DNA from: Acidobacteriota bacterium
Lineage (GTDB): Bacteria; Acidobacteriota; Terriglobia; Bryobacterales; Bryobacteraceae
Reading direction: 5' to 3'
Assembly (NCBI GenBank): GCA_947505565.1
Contig: CANNLB010000169.1
Location: 1-6,452 of the forward strand
Length of the DNA stretch: 6,452 nt
Both the position numbers and the translations under genes were made by a program. Shown one piece after another: positions 1 through 6,098 of this stretch; within the stretch, counting starts at the first letter, position 1, and each line of letters starts with the position of its first letter. The notes below the pieces were generated by a model. It searched no databases. It saw only the letters and a list, made by a program, of their open reading frames with translations, and was not told the origin of the DNA.

Positions 1-57
1 AGTTTTGGCGAGCAGGGCTGGTCAATTCTTCGCGAGTGCCGAAGGTACACTACCACC

Positions 58-64
58 AGAGGAG
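58..64 (+). promoter_or_regulatory. Shine-Dalgarno site of the cytochrome relic
   Basis: AGAGGAG lies 7 bases before the ATG at 72. It is one of the best ribosome sites in the window. Together with the signal-peptide-like sequence that follows, it fixes the ancestral start of the broken cytochrome gene, even though the TAA at 129 now ends translation after 19 codons. Confidence 0.6.
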
Positions 65-71
65 CTTCGAG

Positions 72-486
72 ATGCAAGCTTTACGATGTCTGGTGCTGTT
101 TGTTTCGACGTTGCTGCGGGTGGCGGCGTAAGACTCCTCCCCGCGTAAGCTCATCGATTCCCTTGAGGGCAAGGACTTGTTCGTAGCCTGTTGCGCGTTG
201 TGCCACGGCATGGGCGGTCGCGGAGACGGCCCGGTATCGTCGGCATTGAAGACGAAGGTCCCCGATCTGGCGACACTGTCGGCTCGGCGCGGGGGGCAAG
301 TTTCCGTTGGCCGATCGCGAGAAGATGATGATGAGCGAGACGGCCAGCCAAAGAGGCGCATGGGACGCGCGCGAGGCCGGTGTGTGGGCCGTCTTCCGGC
401 GAGATGAGGAAGATAAAGATGCCGACTTGGCACGGGTTCGACGGTTCGTGGACTCCGTCCAGACACAATCAAAAGTTAAGCGCTAA
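72..486 (+). pseudogene. Decayed small exported c-type cytochrome (in-frame stop plus frameshift)
   Basis: Relic of a soluble class I c-type cytochrome, which would have carried one covalent heme outside the cytoplasmic membrane. ATG at 72 follows an ideal Shine-Dalgarno and opens a 19-residue hydrophobic signal-like peptide (MQALRCLVLFVSTLLRVAA), cut by TAA at 129-131. The same frame continues (DSSPRKLIDSLEGKDLFVACCALCHG) with the heme motif CALCH at 192-206. The frame is lost in the run of six G at 291-296. One frame over it resumes as GKFPLADREKMMM and ends with VWAVFRRDEEDKDADLARVR and FVDSVQ, stopping with TAA at 484-486. The order heme site, 'GKFP', 'VWxxFRRDEE', C-terminal helix matches this cytochrome family as I know it. 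The family's REMP-VWG segment reads REAGVW here, so the axial Met appears lost. Three independent defects favour true decay over sequencing error. Its 3' end overlaps the convergent enolase-superfamily gene by 11 bp. Confidence 0.72.
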
Positions 487-1693
487 CAGGCTGGGATTTG
501 GCGAGGAAAGCGGGGTCGATCTCAACCCCAAGGCCTGGGCCGGTAGGAACGGTGAGCAAGCCTTTTTCGCTTTTGAGCGAACTGGTGGCGGAGTGGACGG
601 GGAGGGTGTCGCCCTCGCCCTTATACTCCTGATGGGCACCCGCATTTGGGATGCACCCAGCGAAGTGCGCGATGTAGAGAAAGCCAAGTCCGCCATCCGA
701 CATATGTGGCGTGCATTCGAGCCCGGCGGCGGCGGCCATGCGGGCCACCTTCATCGAACGGATGAGGCCGCCAAAATAGAGCAGGTCGGGTTGGATGACG
801 CGGGCGATGCCTTGCTCAATGATGCGACGAAAGCCACGGAGACTGGCTTCCTCCTCGCCGAGGGCGATGCGAATCTTCAGCGCGGCCGCGATTTGTTTGG
901 TCTCGTCGTAATAGTCGAAGGGGACGGGTTCTTCGAAGAAGGCCAGTTTGTACTCTTCCATGACCTTGCCGATGCGAATGGCCTGCGGGACGTCGTAGGA
1001 GCCATTGCCGTCGGCGTAAATCGTAAACTTCGGGCCGAACGTCTTGCGGGTGAGGGGGATTAGGGCGAGGTCTCGCCGAGTGGAATCCGCGTCGAAGCGC
1101 ATGCGAGCGCCGAGCCGGAACTTGATGGCGGTCGCACCGGTTTCTGAAACGACTTTTTGCAGGTAGGCGATTTCGTTTTCGGGGGAGTTGCCGCGATGGC
1201 CGCTCGCGCGATAGACCGGGATCGGTTGGTGACGGGGCGTCCCGATCAGGGACCCGATGGATTGGCCGGATACTTTGCCGAGGAGATCGAGAATCGCAAT
1301 CTCGACGACGGCGACACTGACCCAGAAGGGCAGACCTTGCCACTTATAGTTGGAGCCGGCGAGGTAGACGTCTTCGAGGAGCGTTTCCAGATCTCGCGCA
1401 TCTTTCCCGACGAACGACGGGGCGACCTTCTTGAGCAAGATGGGATACGCCACACTCATCACGCTGCTATGGGCGTCGGCGTAGCCGGTGACACCTGAAG
1501 AGGACCGGACGCGGACGATGAAGCTTTTGCCGTTGCGCAGCAGTTCTACGGAGGCGATTTTGACGGGCTCTTTTACCAGATCCTTCTTCAACACCGGGCC
1601 GGACATGGCAGCGGCGAGCTTGGGGCCCAACGCGGGAGCGGCGGCGAAGGCGGAGGCGGGAACGGAGAGGAGGGATCGGCGGGTGAAGTTCAT
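476..1693 (-). CDS. Tat-exported enolase-superfamily protein, mandelate racemase subgroup
   Basis: A 405-residue member of the mandelate racemase/muconate lactonizing enzyme family, whose members abstract a proton next to a carboxylate, often to dehydrate or racemize sugar acids. The N-terminus MNFTRRSLLS plus an Ala-rich hydrophobic stretch to about residue 29 looks like a twin-arginine signal, so the folded enzyme would be exported. The C-terminal barrel shows probable metal ligands D228 (DGN), E254 (FFEEP) and E280 (LGEE), a D303 (QPD)/H330 (PH) dyad and E356 (HQE). Spacings D-E-E-D-H of 26, 26, 23 and 27 equal those of mandelate racemase (195, 221, 247, 270, 297). The usual KxK on strand 2 reads K191-F-R193. 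The open frame extends upstream, but that part lies across the end of gmd; ATG at 1693 begins the Tat motif. No good Shine-Dalgarno is visible. It starts 10 bp after the gmd stop, so it is probably cotranscribed. The substrate cannot be named. Confidence 0.9.
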   Translation of the reverse strand: MNFTRRSLLSVPASAFAAAPALGPKLAAAMSGPVLKKDLVKEPVKIASVELLRNGKSFIVRVRSSSGVTGYADAHSSVMSVAYPILLKKVAPSFVGKDARDLETLLEDVYLAGSNYKWQGLPFWVSVAVVEIAILDLLGKVSGQSIGSLIGTPRHQPIPVYRASGHRGNSPENEIAYLQKVVSETGATAIKFRLGARMRFDADSTRRDLALIPLTRKTFGPKFTIYADGNGSYDVPQAIRIGKVMEEYKLAFFEEPVPFDYYDETKQIAAALKIRIALGEEEASLRGFRRIIEQGIARVIQPDLLYFGGLIRSMKVARMAAAAGLECTPHMSDGGLGFLYIAHFAGCIPNAGAHQEYKGEGDTLPVHSATSSLKSEKGLLTVPTGPGLGVEIDPAFLAKSQPVSA

Positions 1694-1703
1694 GAAGGCA
1701 AGT

Positions 1704-2693
1704 TCATTTGGGTGAAACCAGGCCCAGGAGGCGGCAATCTTCGGCCACCATTTCGCGGACGAGAAGGGCAAAGTCAGTCGTCGCTTCCCAGCCGAGGACC
1801 CGTTTCGCCTTGGAAGGGTTACCGCAGAGGGGGATCTTTTCGGCGGGCCGGTAGTAGTCCTGATCGACGACGACGAACTTCCGCCAATCGAGTCCGACGC
1901 TGGAGAAGGCGATTTCGACGAACTGCTGGACGGAGTGGAGACGACCCGTAGCAACGACGAAGTCGTCGGCTTTTTCCTGCTGCAGCATGAGCCACATGGC
2001 TTCGACGTATTGGCGGGCATCGCCCCAATCGCGGAGAGGTTCTAAATTGCCCAGACGCAACTCGGTAGCCTTTCCCGTTAGGATGCGGGCGACGGTGCTG
2101 GTGATCTTGCGGGTGACGAACTCGTAGCCGCGGCGGGGCGATTCGTGGTTGAACAGGATGCCACTGGCGGTATACATGCCGTACCGTTCGCGGTAGTTAC
2201 GGGTGAGTTCGAAGCCCGCCACTTTGCTGATGCCGTAGATCGAACGGGGACGAAAGCGCGTGGATTCGTCCTGGGGGGAGGCTTCGGCGGCGCCGAACAT
2301 TTCGGAGGTGCCGGCGAAGTAGAAGCGGCACTGCGGCGCGAGGTCCTTCAGCGAGGCCAGGAGAAAGTGGGTGCCGTTGATGTTGGTCGTGAGGGTGGAG
2401 AACTCGTCGTCGAACTCGTAGCTGACGAAGCTGGCGGCGGCGAGGTGGTAGCATTCGTCGGGGCGGATCTTGGCGATTGCCTGGTAGAGCGCGGCGTAGC
2501 TTTCGAGGGAAGCCGGATGGAGCTTGATCTGGTCGCGGAAGCTGAGGACTCTTTCCAGACGACGTTCCGGGGCTTCGAGCCCGACGCGTCGCACGAGGCC
2601 ATGGACCTCGTACCCCTTGGTGAGCAAGAGTTCCGCTAAATAGGAGCCGTCCTGTCCGTTGACGCCCGTGATAAGGGCTCTCTTAGTTGGCAT
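1704..2693 (-). CDS. gmd: GDP-mannose 4,6-dehydratase
   Basis: Extended short-chain dehydrogenase/reductase of 329 residues that would convert GDP-mannose to GDP-4-keto-6-deoxymannose in the cytoplasm using a tightly bound NADP cofactor. Visible signatures are the Rossmann glycine motif TGVNGQDGSYLAE (G10, G13, G16), the TSEMFG segment (T129, S130, E131), the catalytic YGISK (Y153, K157), NHESPRRG at 182-189, the GNLEPLRDWGDARQYVEAMW stretch from 215, and the C-terminal RPAEKIPLCGNPSKAKRVLGW. NHESPRRG and GNL..RDWG are diagnostic of GMD against other sugar-nucleotide epimerases. It is a little shorter than the E. coli enzyme (about 370 residues) but looks complete. The canonical 'GNLDAKRDWGHA' is slightly changed to 'EPL' and 'GDA'. 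Its ATG shares one base with the stop of the upstream glycosyltransferase (TAATG), indicating translational coupling; no Shine-Dalgarno is apparent. No partner reductase or aminotransferase lies in the window, so the final sugar is unknown. Confidence 0.93.
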   Translation of the reverse strand: MPTKRALITGVNGQDGSYLAELLLTKGYEVHGLVRRVGLEAPERRLERVLSFRDQIKLHPASLESYAALYQAIAKIRPDECYHLAAASFVSYEFDDEFSTLTTNINGTHFLLASLKDLAPQCRFYFAGTSEMFGAAEASPQDESTRFRPRSIYGISKVAGFELTRNYRERYGMYTASGILFNHESPRRGYEFVTRKITSTVARILTGKATELRLGNLEPLRDWGDARQYVEAMWLMLQQEKADDFVVATGRLHSVQQFVEIAFSSVGLDWRKFVVVDQDYYRPAEKIPLCGNPSKAKRVLGWEATTDFALLVREMVAEDCRLLGLVSPK

Positions 2694-3631
2694 TATCTAA
2701 TGTGCATACCGATTCGCCGAGCGATCCAGGTGCTATTCCATCGGCGAACAAAGGCATCTCGGCTCATGATACTGCACCATTCGCGCCAGTAGCGAACGGG
2801 GCGCCGCCAATTGCAGACGGTTCCCATAACCAGACTCAAGGCGAACTTAGTGAAGGAGGGCCGTAACGGCTCAAAAAACTGATCCCTACCATCCACCAAA
2901 TAGGAGCAATAGCCGTGAATCCATTGGAACGGCACATAACCCAGATGGCGCAGCACGCAGGCGATCGCTTCGCGGAAGACGGTGCCGCGGTCGCTGAGCG
3001 TCTTGTTATCGAGATGCATGCGTGAATTCGCTAGGACAGCATCGATGCGAGATAACTGATGACGGCGGGCGAGACGGAGCCAAAGGTCGTAGTCGAAGGC
3101 CGAATGCAAGAGGGGATCGAAACCACCTACATCTCGAATGGCCTGCGTGCGGACGAAGCAGGTCGGCTGGCAGATGAAGCACTCCCGGCCAAGATCCTCG
3201 GGCTGGAAGGACTTGGTGGGGTAGCTGCCGATGAAGTCGCCTTTGTCGGAGATCCAGTAGGCGTTGCCGTAGACGCCTGACAGGTGGGGCTGCTCGCTGA
3301 GGTGGGAGACGGCGGTTCGGATAGCGCCGGGGAAGTAGGTGTCATCAGCGTTCAAGTACGCGAAGACCTCGCCCTTCGCCATGGCGAAGCCTTTGGCGAT
3401 GGCGAAGGAGGCTCCGACGTCGGGCTCCGTAAGGAACCGAAAGCGCCCGGGGTAGAGGGCGGCGTACCGTTCTAGAATCCCAAGCGTTCCGTCGGTGGAG
3501 CCGCCATCGAGAACAATGTATTCGAAATTCGGATAGTCCTGCTGAACTACGCTCTCGATGGTTTCAACGACAAATCTCTCCGCGTTGAGACACGGAGTAA
3601 TTATCGTAACGGCGAGAGATTCAGGCGTCAT
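2693..3631 (-). CDS. Family 2 glycosyltransferase
   Basis: Inverting GT-A fold glycosyltransferase, 312 residues from ATG 3631. Numbering from the longer GTG form (3670), it shows the N-terminal strand VTIITPCLNAERF at 21-33, the nucleotide-binding DGGSTDGT at 55-62, the metal-binding region YLNADD (D109, D110, in place of a plain DxD), ICQPTCFVR at 166-174 and the acceptor-side DYDLWLR at 193-199. This arrangement resembles the WfgS-like GT2 group that builds O-antigen or capsule repeats. No membrane segment is evident. It leads the minus-strand operon and overlaps gmd by one base, so it probably adds a sugar to a surface glycan; donor and acceptor are unknown. I chose ATG 3631 because the GTG at 3670 falls at or before the predicted transcription start and the fold starts only after residue 20. 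Neither start has a clear Shine-Dalgarno. Confidence 0.9.
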   Translation of the reverse strand: MTPESLAVTIITPCLNAERFVVETIESVVQQDYPNFEYIVLDGGSTDGTLGILERYAALYPGRFRFLTEPDVGASFAIAKGFAMAKGEVFAYLNADDTYFPGAIRTAVSHLSEQPHLSGVYGNAYWISDKGDFIGSYPTKSFQPEDLGRECFICQPTCFVRTQAIRDVGGFDPLLHSAFDYDLWLRLARRHQLSRIDAVLANSRMHLDNKTLSDRGTVFREAIACVLRHLGYVPFQWIHGYCSYLVDGRDQFFEPLRPSFTKFALSLVMGTVCNWRRPVRYWREWCSIMSRDAFVRRWNSTWIARRIGMHIR

Positions 3632-3645
3632 CTGCGAGTGGCTGG

Positions 3646-3658
3646 CTACAGACTGTAG
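3646..3658. repeat. 13-bp perfect palindrome CTACAG-A-CTGTAG
   Basis: Six-base arms with a single central base, located between the predicted transcription start (about 3667) and ATG 3631 of the glycosyltransferase, that is, in its predicted leader. Position and symmetry fit an operator for a dimeric repressor. The arms are too close together to form an RNA hairpin. No known regulator is recognised, and chance occurrence is possible. Confidence 0.3.
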
Positions 3659-3673
3659 AAGTTGGCCCACTTG

Positions 3674-3701
3674 ATTGTAGCATCGAAGTAAAACGTTTCA
3701 C
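3674..3701 (-). promoter_or_regulatory. Candidate sigma70 promoter of the glycosyltransferase-gmd operon
   Basis: On the minus strand, GTGAAA (3701-3696, 4 of 6 against TTGACA), a 16-base spacer, and TACAAT (3679-3674, 5 of 6 against TATAAT). Transcription would start near 3667, giving a leader of about 36 bases before ATG 3631. This placement argues against the GTG start at 3670. It stands back to back with the feoA promoter. Confidence 0.45.
3691..3698. repeat. AAACGTTT palindrome between the divergent promoters
   Basis: A perfect 8-bp palindrome, extended imperfectly to TGAAACGTTTTA on the minus strand. It overlaps the -35 region and spacer of the minus-strand promoter and ends 12 bases before the feoA -35. 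A regulator binding here could affect both operons. It does not match the Fur or DtxR consensus as I know them, so an iron-responsive role is only inferred from its closeness to feoAB. Confidence 0.22.
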
Positions 3702-3710
3702 GGTGCATGG

Positions 3711-3739
3711 TTGACACCAGCGGACGACGGTCCTATCCT
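3711..3739 (+). promoter_or_regulatory. sigma70 promoter of feoAB
   Basis: Perfect -35 TTGACA at 3711-3716, a 17-base spacer, and -10 TATCCT at 3734-3739 (4 of 6, with the key TA and final T). The expected transcription start is about 3744-3748, immediately before ATG 3749, so the mRNA would be leaderless or nearly so. The -35 also overlaps the reading frame just after an in-frame ATG at 3707, which excludes that ATG as the start if this promoter is used. Confidence 0.6.
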
Positions 3740-3748
3740 GAAAGTGCG

Positions 3749-4027
3749 ATGCAACTCAGTTTCAACAAGGGCGGCGGCGAGACGTTGGCGCAATTGCGAA
3801 CCGGCGATCGGGCCTACCTGCATCGATTGGACCTCCCCGAGGAGATGTCGCAGCGTTTGATGGAGTTGGGCTTCTTGCCGGGCACAATTGTGGTTGCGGC
3901 GGGAAGTGCTCCGGGCGGCGATCCGCGAATTTTTCGGGTAGACGGTTCTGACATTGCGTTGCGGCGGGACACTGCCAGCCGATTGTACATTTCGGCGCAG
4001 CCACTGTCGGAAGCGGAACTGCTATGA
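3749..4027 (+). CDS. feoA: Ferrous iron transport protein FeoA
   Basis: Small cytoplasmic SH3-like protein of 92 residues that assists the FeoB iron channel. The fold is visible as ETLAQLRTGDRAYLHRL (11-27), the family core RLMELGFLPGTIV (36-48), and the final strands DPRIFRVDGSDIALRRDTASRLYI (58-81); length and order match FeoA (about 75-90 residues). The open frame begins at an ATG at 3707, but the promoter -35 lies at 3711-3716, so ATG 3749 is preferred. It has no proper Shine-Dalgarno, only a weak GAAAG at 3740-3744, in keeping with leaderless translation. Its TGA overlaps the feoB ATG in ATGA, a sign of coupled translation and paired stoichiometry. Confidence 0.92.
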   Translation: MQLSFNKGGGETLAQLRTGDRAYLHRLDLPEEMSQRLMELGFLPGTIVVAAGSAPGGDPRIFRVDGSDIALRRDTASRLYISAQPLSEAELL

Positions 4028-5922
4028 GCGATAGCGGGAGCTGCCACGGGGCCGCACCGCAAACCGTAAACCGGAAGGCAGGCCACTACATTGCGTTGGT
4101 CGGTCCGCCGAACGCGGGTAAATCGACCTTGTTCAATCGCTTGACGGGACTGCGGCAAAAGGTGGCAAATTTTCCCGGTGTAACGGTGGAGTACCACGTG
4201 GGTAGGGTGCGCGACGAGAGCGGCAGGGATCTGTTTGTAGTGGATCTTCCCGGCATCTACAGCATGACGCCGCGCTCAGAGGATGAAAAAGTCACGCACG
4301 ACGTACTGGTTGGAGCGAACTTATCTTTAGGGAAACCCGATGCGATTATTTTGATCCTCGATTCTACGAACCTGCAACGGCACCTGGTGCTGGCGGCGCC
4401 GGTGCTGGCTCTGGGGATGCCCACGTTGGTGGTTCTGAACATGGCCGACGATTTAGCGGCCCGGGGCGGGAGCGTGGATCCTGCCGCCTTGGCGAAGGAG
4501 ATTGGAGCGCCGGTGGCTTTGATTTCCGCCAGCACCGGGGAGGGCGTTGAACGCGTCACTCACTTTCTACGAGGTACCGGCGCGCGACCGATTGCACCCG
4601 CGCCCAAGTTTGTATTTCCGATTTTGCAGACTCTTCCGGCCCGGCGTCGATGGGCGGGGCGGGTGGGTTTGCAAGCCGGCTACACTGCTCCGGCGCCGCC
4701 GGAGTGGACCCGTCGGCTTGACCGAGTTTTTCTCGATGCCGTTGCCGGTCCGTTGATCTTCCTTATCGTCGTGCTCGGGGTGTTCCAGGGCATCTTCACC
4801 GGGGCACAGCCGATGATGGATGGGGTAGAGCACCTGATCAATTGGTCCGGCGGGTTGCTGGGATCGTATCTGCCGGAAGGGGTATTCCGCAGTCTCCTGG
4901 TAGAGGGCGTTTGGGGTGGAGTTGGAAGTGTGGTGGTGTTCCTACCGCAGATTCTGCTGCTGTTCCTGTTTATCGGGATATTGGAAGACTCTGGCTACTT
5001 GGCGAGAGCGGCAGTGATTGCGGATCGGACGATGGCCCGGGTGGGGTTGCAGGGCAAGGCGTTTATTCCGCTTCTCTCGGCCTATGCTTGCGCAGTGCCG
5101 GCGATTATGGCAACGCGGACCATTGAAGACAAGCGCGATCGGTTGGCGACGGTGTTGATTGCGCCGTTCATGACCTGCTCGGCTCGATTGCCGATCTATA
5201 CCTTGCTAATTGCGGCTTTCGTGCCGAATACCCCGCTGCTGGGGCAGTTTCTGGGCCTACAGGCGGCGGTGTTGCTGGGGCTTTACGTCCTGGGTTTCAT
5301 AGCGGCGGTGGGCACGGCGTTGCTGCTCCGGTCGAGCGTATTGCGGCACGCGAAGACGATGTTCGTGATGGAGTTACCGCCCTACCGTCGTCCGTCGGTG
5401 CAGACGCTGCTGCTTCGGTTGATGGACCGCGCGGTGATATTTTTGCAGCGGGCGGGGACGGTAATCCTGTTGGTTTCGGTAGGGCTTTGGATTCTGGCCC
5501 ATCTGCCGTATGAGAACGGCAAGCCGCCGGCGATTGAACAGAGCATCGCGGGCCAGATCGGCCGGGCGGTGGAGCCGGTGATTTTGCCGTTGGGTTTCAA
5601 CTGGAAGATTGGAATCGGCTTGATCACCTCCTTGGCGGCGCGGGAAGTGATCGTGGGGACCCTCGGTACGATCTACGGGATTGAAAATGCGGAAAAAGAC
5701 TCCCCCCCTTTGATTGAGTCTTTACGGAAGGATTTGACGCCTGGTGGTGCCTATGCGTTGATGATCTTTTTTGCGTTCGCCATGCAGTGCTTTTCGACGG
5801 TCGCGATCGTACGGAGGGAGTTAGGGAGCTGGGCCTGGCCGACGGTGCAGTTCGCCTACATGGGATTTCTTGCGTACTTCGGGGCACTGCTTACGAACCA
5901 GGTTTGGATCGCGTTCCGCTAG
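4024..5922 (+). CDS. feoB: Ferrous iron transporter FeoB (GTPase-permease)
   Basis: Inner-membrane Fe(II) importer of 632 residues. The N-terminal G domain has G1 GPPNAGKST (27-35), G2 Thr54 in FPGVTVE, G3 DLPG (74-77), G4 NMAD (139-142) and G5 SAS (168-170). A helical linker to about 230 is followed by hydrophobic segments near 236-258, 292-318, 348-361, 375-399, 406-435, 470-494, 515-550, 574-596 and 605-630. The two gate motifs are YACAVPAIMATRT (Cys356) and APFMTCSARLPIY (Cys385), and the end has the family's MQCFSTVAIVRRELGSWAWP. It is shorter than E. coli FeoB (773 residues) and lacks the C-terminal Cys cluster, as in many short FeoBs; it looks complete. A 20-residue extension with Cys7-His8 precedes the G domain. 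Translation is coupled to feoA by ATGA; no feoC follows. Confidence 0.96.
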   Translation: MSDSGSCHGAAPQTVNRKAGHYIALVGPPNAGKSTLFNRLTGLRQKVANFPGVTVEYHVGRVRDESGRDLFVVDLPGIYSMTPRSEDEKVTHDVLVGANLSLGKPDAIILILDSTNLQRHLVLAAPVLALGMPTLVVLNMADDLAARGGSVDPAALAKEIGAPVALISASTGEGVERVTHFLRGTGARPIAPAPKFVFPILQTLPARRRWAGRVGLQAGYTAPAPPEWTRRLDRVFLDAVAGPLIFLIVVLGVFQGIFTGAQPMMDGVEHLINWSGGLLGSYLPEGVFRSLLVEGVWGGVGSVVVFLPQILLLFLFIGILEDSGYLARAAVIADRTMARVGLQGKAFIPLLSAYACAVPAIMATRTIEDKRDRLATVLIAPFMTCSARLPIYTLLIAAFVPNTPLLGQFLGLQAAVLLGLYVLGFIAAVGTALLLRSSVLRHAKTMFVMELPPYRRPSVQTLLLRLMDRAVIFLQRAGTVILLVSVGLWILAHLPYENGKPPAIEQSIAGQIGRAVEPVILPLGFNWKIGIGLITSLAAREVIVGTLGTIYGIENAEKDSPPLIESLRKDLTPGGAYALMIFFAFAMQCFSTVAIVRRELGSWAWPTVQFAYMGFLAYFGALLTNQVWIAFR

Positions 5923-6098
5923 TACTGGCGTCTGGTTTGGGTGTAAGTGTTTGAAAGAAATTAACTTATTCCAAGCAAGAACCTGCGGTACTGTTTACTC
6001 GGCCCGGTCCAGTAGGTCGATTGTTCTGTAACCGAATAGCCCATAGTTCCGTTTAGTTCGTTTGATACCCCTGTCACTCTCAGAGGCAGGAGCCCCCC
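5923..6098. other. Intergenic region after feoB
   Basis: A 176-base stretch, visibly more AT-rich at 5948-5973 than the genes. I see no hairpin with a T-run that would be a classical terminator for feoAB; the best symmetry is a weak TACTG/CAGTA pair around 5989-6014. TTGAAA at 5951-5956 resembles a -35 but has no fitting -10. The promoter of the downstream gene must lie here but I cannot place it. Confidence 0.4.
6088..6092 (+). promoter_or_regulatory. Shine-Dalgarno site fixing a GTG start at 6099
   Basis: AGGAG followed by six C and then GTG at 6099. The spacing of 6 bases is ideal, and the codons after it give a basic-hydrophobic signal peptide, which settles the non-ATG start. Confidence 0.65.

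Noticed and set aside
2..148. Open frame ending in TAA at 146-148 that could be the 3' end of an upstream gene
   Set aside because: It would overlap the cytochrome relic by 77 bases, and I recognise nothing in its 48 residues. All three forward frames are open through the first 70 bases, so no choice can be made.
50..472. Minus-strand open frame of 140 codons at the left end
   Set aside because: Arg/Ser/Pro-rich composition and no domain. The opposite strand carries recognisable cytochrome c sequence in two frames.
380..1063. Long plus-strand open frame of 227 codons
   Set aside because: It lies antisense inside the enolase-superfamily gene, whose catalytic residues are all in the minus frame. 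The plus frame gives Gly/Glu/Asp-rich sequence with no family resemblance, typical of high-GC shadow frames.
1694..2020. Upstream extension of the enolase-superfamily frame by 109 codons
   Set aside because: It is the shadow of the gmd 3' end (Ser/Arg/Pro-rich). The Tat motif starts cleanly at ATG 1693.
2145..2639. Plus-strand open frame of 164 codons within gmd
   Set aside because: Antisense to well-conserved GMD motifs, with low-complexity Val/Gly/Glu composition and no ribosome site.
3707..3748. ATG 3707 as the feoA start, giving 14 extra residues
   Set aside because: A consensus -35 lies right behind it, there is no ribosome site, and FeoA folds normally start close to the residues following ATG 3749.
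4688..4704. Inverted repeat CTCCGGC-GCC-GCCGGAG as a terminator or attenuator
   Set aside because: It lies inside feoB between the G domain and the membrane part, has no T-run, and is explained by GC-rich Ala/Pro codons.
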